Source of the DNA: Hellea sp.
GTDB lineage: Bacteria; Pseudomonadota; Alphaproteobacteria; Caulobacterales; Maricaulaceae
Direction: 5' to 3'
Length of the DNA stretch: 9,249 nt
Assembly (NCBI GenBank): GCA_020628635.1
Contig: JAHDEU010000060.1
Location: 1-9,249, forward strand
Position 1 is the stretch's first letter; each line of letters begins with the position of its first letter. Both the position numbers and the translations under genes were made by a program. The notes below the pieces were generated by a model. The model was given only the letters and a program-made list of their open reading frames with translations. It was not told where the DNA came from and made no database searches. Shown here in pieces: positions 1 through 5,090 of this stretch.

Positions 1-20
1 CGTTTCGAGCAACTTATGAT

Positions 21-160
21 TTTCCTCCCCCTTCAGGGGGAGGTGGCAGCGAACCGCGCCAGCGGGTCGATGACGGAGGGGGCTCTTTCGTTGAGCTCAA
101 GTCTGTAGCCGACAGAGCCCCCTCCGCCCTGCGGGCACCACCCCCTGAAGGGGGAGGAAA
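21..160. repeat. Nested palindromic intergenic repeat (MITE/REP-like)
   Basis: The ends are a perfect 20-bp inverted repeat: TTTCCTCCCCCTTCAGGGGG at 21-40 and its exact reverse complement at 141-160. Inside lies a second perfect 13-bp inverted repeat, CGGAGGGGGCTCT at 74-86 and its complement at 114-126. The central loop (87-113) contains the 10-bp palindrome TTGAGCTCAA at 91-100. The outer arms are themselves partly self-complementary (CCCCCTTCAGGGGG). No transposase-like ORF is present. The architecture fits a small non-autonomous mobile or dispersed repeat that folds into a long cruciform or RNA hairpin. It lies 3' of the minus-strand operon, so it could also shape transcript ends. Its copy number cannot be judged from one window. 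Confidence 0.75.
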
Positions 161-170
161 TATGACGAGC

Positions 171-232
171 ATTCAATTCAAATTCCACCCTGCAAGGTGG
201 AGGGGGACCCCAAACCAGAGCCCGCGAAGCGG
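171..232. repeat. Second repeat-like GC-rich block next to the palindrome
   Basis: This block includes the imperfect palindrome CCACCCTGCAAGGTGG (186-201), followed by GAGGGGGACC (200-209) and CCGCGAAGCGG (222-232). Its purine-rich GGAGGGGG run resembles the inner arm of the neighbouring palindrome. It reaches the stop codon (233-235) of the minus-strand DUF1330-like gene. It reads like a dispersed noncoding repeat rather than gene sequence, but this is inferred from composition and self-complementarity only. It might serve as the transcript end of the leftward operon, though no T-tract is visible. Confidence 0.4.
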
Positions 233-625
233 TCATCCCCTATCCGGCAATGCCCCCACGATCACCACATCGAACGTCCCCACGCCGTCCCGCAGCTTGA
301 TCGCCTCGCGGTACTCCGGGCTGTCCCAGAATGCCCGCGCGGCTTCCTTGCTCGGCCAGGCGCTGATGATCACGGCACTATCCGCGCTGTCGCCTTCCGC
401 CACGTCGATATCGGTCTCGAACGCCACATAGCGGCCGCCATATTTCGCGTAGATGGGCGGCAGGCTGGCGGCGTAGGGGCCGAGATCGGCCGGCGCGTAG
501 CCGCGTCCGCGCACGATCATGTAGGCACCGGGAACTTCGGCCTCGAGTGTCGGCTGCGCTTCCGCTGCAGGCTGGCAGGCGCTGAGCGCGGCGGCGGTTA
601 GGGCTGTGGCGATGAGGATGCGCAT
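233..625 (-). CDS. DUF1330-like small lipoprotein
   Basis: 130-residue protein. Residues 1-17 form a lipoprotein signal: positive start (MR), hydrophobic Ala/Leu stretch and lipobox L-S-A-C with Cys17 as the predicted lipidated residue. The next residue is Gln, not Asp, which in the E. coli rule points to the outer membrane. Residues about 33-127 resemble the DUF1330 family, a ferredoxin-like alpha/beta fold usually found as a small cytosolic domain. Supporting segments are GAYMIVRGRGY, the tract YGGRYVAFETDI, and SAWPSKEAARAFWDSPEYREA, whose W-P-S-x-E-x-A-x-x-F/W-x-x-S-P-E-Y pattern is typical. Biochemical function is unknown. The ATG at 623-625 has a GGAG ribosome-binding site six bases upstream. 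It is the last gene of the leftward operon, 26 bp after rluA. An envelope-anchored form of this domain is less usual than the cytosolic one. Confidence 0.85.
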   Translation of the reverse strand: MRILIATALTAAALSACQPAAEAQPTLEAEVPGAYMIVRGRGYAPADLGPYAASLPPIYAKYGGRYVAFETDIDVAEGDSADSAVIISAWPSKEAARAFWDSPEYREAIKLRDGVGTFDVVIVGALPDRG

Positions 626-651
626 AACGGTCTCCGGATGTTAGGGTCTGC

Positions 652-1356
652 CTAGAACGGAACGGGGGAGCTGACTTTGATCCTGTCCCCATTGCTGGGC
701 TTGTGCAGCTCCAGCCATTCGGCATGGAGCAGCAGTCGCTCGCTCGCGGCCAGCGCGTCGCCGTCCGCATAGAGCTGATCGCCGAGGATCGGATGGCCGA
801 GTTCGCGGCAGTGGATGCGCAGCTGGTGGGCGCGGCCGGTGAGGGGTGTGAGGGACAGGCGGGTGCGGTCCGGCAGGCGCTCGGTGACCGACCATTCAGT
901 GACGGCGGAGCGGCCTTGATCATGGCAGACCATCTGGCGCGGACGCCGCTCCCAGTCGGTGCGCAGGGGGAGGTCGATCGTGCCGCGCTCGCCCTCGACG
1001 TGCCCCCAGACGACGGCGACGTAGTGCTTGTCGGTGTGGCGGCGTTCGAACTGCAGGCCGAGATGGCGCTGGGCTGCCTTGTTGCGCGCAAACACCATGA
1101 CACCGCTGGTGGCGAGGTCGAGGCGGTGCACGGTCAGCGCTTCCGAAAATTGCTCACGCAGCCGCGCCTCCACGCAATCCGGCTCATAGCGGCCGGGGAC
1201 CGAGAGCAGGCCCGGCGGCTTGTCGATGAAGACGAGATCGTCGTCCTGGTAGAGCACGGGCAGCGGACCCGGCGGCGCGGTGGTCAGCGCGCGGCGGCGG
1301 GCTTGTTCTTCCAAGCTGACATCCGGCGCGGGCGGGCCGGCGAAATTTCGGCTCAA
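652..1356 (-). CDS. rluA: RluA-family rRNA/tRNA pseudouridine synthase
   Basis: 234 residues. The enzyme isomerises uridine to pseudouridine in structured RNA. The catalytic motif HRLDLATSG starts at His77, with Asp80 the expected nucleophile. Other RluA-family blocks are DKPPGLLSVPGR (45-56), the Tyr-Val-Ala strand (HYVAVVWGHVEG), DWERRPRQMVC, LTGRAHQLRIH and GHPILGDQLYA. The GLLSVPGR and D-W-x-x-R-P-x-Q-x-V-C blocks match what I remember of E. coli RluA, the dual-specificity enzyme for tRNA U32 and 23S rRNA U746, better than RluC or RluD. There is no N-terminal S4 domain, again as in RluA. The best start is TTG at 1354-1356, ten bases after the rnd stop codon, preceded by AAGCGGAG, whose spacing to the TTG is short. 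Tight spacing suggests translation coupled to rnd. The exact RNA target is inferred, not shown. Confidence 0.9.
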   Translation of the reverse strand: MSRNFAGPPAPDVSLEEQARRRALTTAPPGPLPVLYQDDDLVFIDKPPGLLSVPGRYEPDCVEARLREQFSEALTVHRLDLATSGVMVFARNKAAQRHLGLQFERRHTDKHYVAVVWGHVEGERGTIDLPLRTDWERRPRQMVCHDQGRSAVTEWSVTERLPDRTRLSLTPLTGRAHQLRIHCRELGHPILGDQLYADGDALAASERLLLHAEWLELHKPSNGDRIKVSSPVPF

Positions 1357-1366
1357 AGCTCCGCTT

Positions 1367-2521
1367 TCAAAGCTCTTCGGCGACCACGTCGTCGCCGTCC
1401 AGCCTCAGCCCGATCTCGCCGCGCAGCATGGCCAAAGCGTCCTCGCCAAAGACCTCGCGCCGCCAGCCCTTGAGCGCGGGAATGTCGGCCTTGTCGGCAA
1501 AGGCCGCGAGCTGGTCGATGTCGCGCGCGCCCGCCACCAGCCGCGGCGCGATGCCGACGACTTCGGTCTTCAAACGCAGCAGAGTTTTAAGCATCTCGAT
1601 GCGCGGACCGAGATTGGGCGGCATGGACTTCGCCTTCTCGATCTCGGGCGCGTAGTCTTCGGCGTCGTCGATCGCGCGCTTGATGTCCTCGACCAGCGTC
1701 TTGGCGGAACGCGACCGTTCGAACCCGTTGGGAATGCCGCGCAGCTTGGACAGCGCCTCGATGGTGGTCGGTTTTTGCGCCGCCAGGTCGTACATGGCGT
1801 CGTCCTTCAGCACGCGGCGGCGCGGGATGTCGCGCTCGATGGCCTGGCGCTCGCGCCAGGCGGCGGCGGCCCTGAGCACGGCCATGTAGGGCTTGCGCGG
1901 ATTGCGGATCTTCAGCCGCTGCCAGGCGTCTTCCGGCTCGAACGCATAGAGAGCCGGGTCCATCTGGCCCTCCATCTCCTCCATCACCCAACGCATGCGG
2001 CCGCGCTCTTCCAGCTCATCGACCAGGGGCAGGAAGAGGTCGCGCAGATGGGTGACGTCGGCCAGTGCGTAGGAGAGCTGCTTGTCGGTGAGCGGGCGGC
2101 GCGACCAGTCGGTGAACCGCGCGCCCTTGTCGAGCGAAATGCCGAGCCGGCCCTTGACCAGGCTCGAATAGCCGACGCTGTCGCCATATCCCACGGCCAT
2201 GGCCGCGATCTGGCTGTCGAAGATGGGCCCGGGGACTTCCTTGTCGCAGAGCTCGTAGAAGATCTCCATGTCCTGCCGCGCCGCGTGCATGACCTTCACG
2301 ATCTGGTCGTCCATCAGCAGGTCGCAGAATGCGTCCAGATCGATGCCGTCCGCCATGGGGTCGATGATGACGGCGTCGTCCTCATGGGCGACCTGGATCA
2401 GGCAGAGAATGGAGAAGAAGGTCTTCTCGCGCATGAACTCCGTGTCGACGCAGATGAAGTCGTACTGGGCGGCCTCGTCGCACCAATCCTCGAGCTCCTC
2501 CGTCGTGCGGATGACCCGGAT
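1367..2521 (-). CDS. rnd: Ribonuclease D (DEDDy 3'-5' exonuclease with HRDC domain)
   Basis: 3'-5' exoribonuclease for tRNA and small RNA 3'-end trimming. Numbered from the tentative ATC start at 2519-2521 (384 residues): Exo I is VDTEF with Asp26 and Glu28, Exo II is HAARQDMEIF with Asp84, Exo III is SYALADVTHL with Tyr151 and Asp155. All DEDDy residues are present, close to the E. coli RNase D positions. An HRDC-type RNA-binding domain follows (roughly 235-320, with KPTTIEALSKLRGIP). The odd point is the start. The only ATG (2432-2434) lies just after the DTE motif and would remove two catalytic residues. Upstream, no ATG, GTG or TTG occurs in frame. The reading frame stays open into the preceding gene and continues the family pattern (VIRTTEELEDWC). 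The ATC used here is therefore a guess, placed by alignment with family N-termini and supported weakly by AAAAGAG upstream; another ATC at 2552-2554 follows the upstream stop by two bases. If annotated conventionally, the gene would be 1367-2434. Confidence 0.88.
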   Translation of the reverse strand: MRVIRTTEELEDWCDEAAQYDFICVDTEFMREKTFFSILCLIQVAHEDDAVIIDPMADGIDLDAFCDLLMDDQIVKVMHAARQDMEIFYELCDKEVPGPIFDSQIAAMAVGYGDSVGYSSLVKGRLGISLDKGARFTDWSRRPLTDKQLSYALADVTHLRDLFLPLVDELEERGRMRWVMEEMEGQMDPALYAFEPEDAWQRLKIRNPRKPYMAVLRAAAAWRERQAIERDIPRRRVLKDDAMYDLAAQKPTTIEALSKLRGIPNGFERSRSAKTLVEDIKRAIDDAEDYAPEIEKAKSMPPNLGPRIEMLKTLLRLKTEVVGIAPRLVAGARDIDQLAAFADKADIPALKGWRREVFGEDALAMLRGEIGLRLDGDDVVAEEL

Positions 2522-2556
2522 GTCGTCGTTCTCTTTTTTGGTGCGGGGGGCGATGG

Positions 2557-3291
2557 CTAGGCGTCCACGCCGTGCATGGCGAAATGCTTGGCCAGCAGGT
2601 CGGTCGTCGCGGCCCAGCTCTGGGTCGCGGCGTATTCGTTGTATTTCAGGCCCATCTCGTCATTGTCGGCGTCCGGCACCATGAAGGCGTGCTTGGTGTT
2701 GCCGAAGCTCATCACGGTCCAGTCGCAGCCGGAAGCCGCGAGTTCGTCCTGCACGCCGCGCAGCGCGTCCGGGTCGGCCATCGGGTCGTCATAGCCGTGG
2801 CAGACCAGCACGTCGGCCTTGATCTTTTTCTTCGGCAAGTCAGGCGCGTCCAGCAGGCCGTGATAGGAGACGGCCGCTTTCAGGTCCAAACCGGCGCGCG
2901 CCATGTCCAGCGTGCACAGACCGCCAAAGCAGAAGCCCATCGCGGCCATGGCGTTCTCATCCACCATGTCGAGCGACTGGGCCGCCTTGTAGCCCGCCTT
3001 GAGGCGCTTCAGCAGCGCCTTGCGGTCTTCCTTGAGCGGGCCCATCAGCGCCATCTTGTCGTCCGTGCTCTCCGGCGTCGCGCCGTCGCCATAGTTGTCG
3101 AGGCAAACGCCGACATAGCCGATGGCGGCCATCTGGATCGCCTTGTCCTGCGCGAAACCGTCCAGCCCGCCCCAGGCGTGGTTGATGATGATGCCGGGCT
3201 TGGGATCGACGCGGCTCTCGTCCCAGGCGACCTGGCCGATGCAGGTGGTCTTGCCGTCCTTGTACTCGAACGGTTTGATGCGGATGTTCAT
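2557..3291 (-). CDS. Dienelactone hydrolase family protein
   Basis: 244 residues, alpha/beta hydrolase fold, cytosolic (no signal peptide). The nucleophile elbow is G-F-C-F-G-G with Cys121, as in dienelactone hydrolase rather than the usual Ser. The acid is in HGYDDP (Asp168 or Asp169) and the histidine in KHAF (His201), so the Cys-Asp-His triad is complete and spaced as in carboxymethylenebutenolidase. NHAWGG (38-42) likely lies by the oxyanion hole. Many chromosomal members have no known substrate and there is no aromatic-degradation cluster here, so a ring-cleavage role is not implied. The ATG at 3289-3291 (MNIRIKPFEYKDG) is preferred over the upstream in-frame TTG at 3343-3345, because family members begin close to this point and GGGA lies about nine bases upstream. 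It is the first gene of the leftward operon and divergent from the LysM lipoprotein gene. Confidence 0.9.
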   Translation of the reverse strand: MNIRIKPFEYKDGKTTCIGQVAWDESRVDPKPGIIINHAWGGLDGFAQDKAIQMAAIGYVGVCLDNYGDGATPESTDDKMALMGPLKEDRKALLKRLKAGYKAAQSLDMVDENAMAAMGFCFGGLCTLDMARAGLDLKAAVSYHGLLDAPDLPKKKIKADVLVCHGYDDPMADPDALRGVQDELAASGCDWTVMSFGNTKHAFMVPDADNDEMGLKYNEYAATQSWAATTDLLAKHFAMHGVDA

Positions 3292-3448
3292 TGACGGTTG
3301 TCCCAGATGACGTTTGTGCGCGCCATAGCGCGTCGATCCGCGCAAGGCAAAGCGCGCGTGGGTCTTAACGTAGTCTTGATATTAACCCTATGTTGACGCT
3401 GTGGCGCGATGCTTGCGGCCTATCCAATCGCCATCTTCGGTGTCCGCC
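3292..3448. promoter_or_regulatory. Divergent promoter region (DLH operon / LysM lipoprotein)
   Basis: This 157-bp gap lies between two divergently oriented starts, so promoters for both directions must lie in or near it. A clearly AT-richer island sits at about 3364-3396 within otherwise GC-rich DNA. It contains TTGATATTAA (3376-3385) and a TTGACG (3393-3398) that matches the alphaproteobacterial -35 consensus for the plus direction, but no convincing -10 lies at standard spacing. On the minus strand TAATAT in the same island could act as a -10 for the hydrolase operon. Individual boxes are uncertain. Confidence 0.35.
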
Positions 3449-4012
3449 ATGACCTACCGCATCGCTCTCGTCCTTTCCGCCTCCGCCCTGCTGGGCGCGT
3501 GCGCGACGGCGCAGGAGAACCCGAACTACCAGTTCTCGTCCAAATACGATCCCGGTACGCAGCTCGCGCAGGCGCCGCTGCCCGTGACGCCCGAAGTGAC
3601 CGCGGCGATCTATGAGCCGGCGCAGCCCGTCGAGGCATACCCGCAGCCTGCCGTGTCGGAAACCGAGCTGGCCTTCGACGCGGCCACCATGGACGGCACG
3701 CCGGGCTATGCTGTCTTCGCGGAAGAGGCCGCGCTGCCTGTCCCGGTGGAACAGGCCGGGCAAGGCGTGCCTGTCGCCTATGACTACTCGCAGAACGTCA
3801 TCGTGGCCGGGGCCGACACGGCTAACGCGCCGACCGTGACGCGCCAGCTCGGCGGCTGGCAGAGCTACACGGTCGTTCCGGGCGACACGGTCTATTCGCT
3901 GGCGCGCCGGAACTGCGTGGGCATTTCCGACATCACGGAGCGCAACGGCATTGGCCCGGACTACGCCATCTCCATCGGCCAGCGGATCAGCGTGCCAGGC
4001 TCGCGCTGCTAG
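3449..4012 (+). CDS. LysM-domain lipoprotein
   Basis: 187 residues. The start is ATG at 3449, because it gives a textbook lipoprotein signal: MTYR, hydrophobic stretch, then L-G-A-C with Cys18 lipidated; an upstream in-frame GTG (3401) would bury this signal. Residues about 20-135 are Pro/Ala/Glu-rich, low in recognisable structure and probably an extended linker. The C-terminal LysM domain (about 139-183) shows YTVVPGDTVYSLARR, then ISDITERNGI and IGQRISVPG, the usual peptidoglycan-binding pattern. The predicted role is an envelope protein anchored in a membrane and reaching the cell wall. Two cysteines remain in the mature C-terminal part, Cys156 inside LysM and Cys187 as the last residue, and could pair. 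The ribosome-binding site is weak. It is a single gene, convergent with the channel gene 18 bp downstream. Its enzymatic partner, if any, is not in the window. Confidence 0.88.
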   Translation: MTYRIALVLSASALLGACATAQENPNYQFSSKYDPGTQLAQAPLPVTPEVTAAIYEPAQPVEAYPQPAVSETELAFDAATMDGTPGYAVFAEEAALPVPVEQAGQGVPVAYDYSQNVIVAGADTANAPTVTRQLGGWQSYTVVPGDTVYSLARRNCVGISDITERNGIGPDYAISIGQRISVPGSRC

Positions 4013-4016
4013 CGCG
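4002..4016. terminator. Possible hairpin around the LysM-gene stop codon
   Basis: CGCGCT (4002-4007), a three-base loop, then AGCGCG (4011-4016) form a perfect 6-bp stem that includes the stop codon TAG at 4010-4012. It sits where two convergent genes are only 18 bp apart, so a shared transcript end is expected. No T-tract follows on either strand, so it is not a classical intrinsic terminator. Confidence 0.2.
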
Positions 4017-4030
4017 CCGCGCCAGCCGGG

Positions 4031-5026
4031 CTAATGAACGTCCGGCAACTCGCGCATCAGCCAGATCGTGGTCGTGATTCCCAGCGCGACGACGTAGACC
4101 AAGGTGGCGGCTGCGAGCACCTTGCGGTCGTTGCGCCGCGCGCGCTCGATCTGCTCCGGCGCATCGTTCCACGACCCATAGGCGACACGCCCCATCACGA
4201 TCAGGATAAAGGCGTATGACAGCAGATAGGCCATGTCGAGCAGGGTGAGATAGCCAACCTCCGGCAGGCTGCTGGCCGTCGTGATCTGCATGGCGACCAT
4301 GGTCAGCAGGGCGGTGATGGCCAGCCCGATGCGGCCTTCCGTATGGGTCGGGTCGATGGCGAGCGCGAGGCCGGAACACATCAGCACGATCAGCACCGGC
4401 AGGAACAGCTTGAACACGCCGTATTGCCAGGGCCGGGTAATCGGCACTTCGAATACGACCCGCGAATAGGCGCCCGTTTCCGGATTGTTCAGATCGCCGA
4501 ACGTCGTGGGGTAGGCCTTGTCCTCGATGACCATGCGCGGTTTGCCGATGCGGTAGCCGGGCAGGCTGATCTGGTCGTTGATCGACACGCCCTCCGGGTC
4601 GGGCACGTAGTTCATCGCTTCCGTGCCGTGTTCCGCATCCTCGATGACGAAACGCAGGATGTGGTCGTCGAACGGGTATTTGGTCATCTTCATGGCCGAG
4701 CTGAACGCACCCTGGTGGCGGATATAGTTGTAGAACTGGCCGTTGGACTCCATCACCTCCGGCTCGTCATAGCCGACGCTTTCCACATGGGCTTCGGGAT
4801 CGAACAGGTTCATGAACTCGAAGGTCTCGTGCGGCGCGTCGTCCGCGTCGTCCCAGCGGAACCAGATATAGATGTCGCCCGGATAGCTGTGGGTGCGCAG
4901 CTCGACATGGTGGATTTCGTTGATGTAGCCGCCGACCACGACTTCCTTGGGTGCGTCCTGCGCGCTCGCCAGCCCGGCAAGACAGAACAGGACGGCCGCG
5001 AGGACGAGGGAGAGAAGGGCGCGCAT
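4031..5026 (-). CDS. Prokaryotic pentameric ligand-gated ion channel (Cys-loop superfamily)
   Basis: 331 residues with the full topology of a GLIC/ELIC-type subunit. A signal peptide (1-22, ending A-S-A) is followed by an extracellular beta-sandwich domain (about 25-202). This carries YPFDDH at 117-122, the bacterial counterpart of the Pro-loop core (F/Y-P-F-D). The cysteines of the animal Cys loop are absent, as in other bacterial members. Four membrane helices follow: M1 about 204-224 with Pro210, M2 about 231-252, M3 about 259-284 and M4 about 303-324. By eye, SSLPEVGYLT after M2 aligns with TNLPKTPYMT of GLIC. That places Glu230 at -2', Gly at 2', Thr at 6', Leu241 at 9' and Ile at 16', which would predict a cation-selective pore with a leucine-like gate. 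The ligand is unknown. A ribosome-binding site AGGGAG precedes the ATG. It is monocistronic, divergent from pyruvate kinase and convergent with the LysM gene. Confidence 0.88.
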   Translation of the reverse strand: MRALLSLVLAAVLFCLAGLASAQDAPKEVVVGGYINEIHHVELRTHSYPGDIYIWFRWDDADDAPHETFEFMNLFDPEAHVESVGYDEPEVMESNGQFYNYIRHQGAFSSAMKMTKYPFDDHILRFVIEDAEHGTEAMNYVPDPEGVSINDQISLPGYRIGKPRMVIEDKAYPTTFGDLNNPETGAYSRVVFEVPITRPWQYGVFKLFLPVLIVLMCSGLALAIDPTHTEGRIGLAITALLTMVAMQITTASSLPEVGYLTLLDMAYLLSYAFILIVMGRVAYGSWNDAPEQIERARRNDRKVLAAATLVYVVALGITTTIWLMRELPDVH

Positions 5027-5090
5027 GAATTCTCCCTAACAGGCGCGATTTCCGGTGCAAGCGCGTCCGTGCCTTGCTAGTCGCGCGGCC
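5027..5090. promoter_or_regulatory. Short divergent promoter region (channel / pyruvate kinase)
   Basis: Only 64 bp separate the two divergent start codons, so the promoters must overlap one another or the coding ends. GCTAGTC at 5076-5082 weakly resembles the alphaproteobacterial -10 element for the rightward direction, but no good -35 is seen. AGGGAG on the minus strand (complement of 5032-5037) is the ribosome-binding site of the channel gene. Pyruvate kinase has no evident ribosome-binding site, so a very short or absent leader is possible. Confidence 0.3.

Noticed and set aside
1..232. CRISPR array or tRNA in the left noncoding region
   Set aside because: The symmetry is a single nested palindrome, not regularly spaced direct repeats, and no cloverleaf with T-loop consensus is visible.
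652..1473. Plus-strand ORF opposite rluA (703-1473) as a possible overlapping gene
   Set aside because: No motifs and no sensible start context; the RluA catalytic motifs on the minus strand explain the open frame.
1280..2560. Plus-strand ORF (426 codons) opposite rnd
   Set aside because: It is the exact antisense codon register of RNase D and of the uncertain rnd start; no recognisable domain.
2557..3291. Calling the hydrolase a catechol-pathway dienelactone hydrolase (clcD/tfdE)
   Set aside because: The triad fits the family, but there are no aromatic ring-cleavage genes around it and many chromosomal homologues have other or unknown substrates.
3393..3425. TTGACG plus CCTATCC as a complete sigma-70 promoter for the LysM gene
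   Set aside because: The spacing between the two elements (about 20 bp) is too long for the alphaproteobacterial housekeeping consensus, so only the region is listed.
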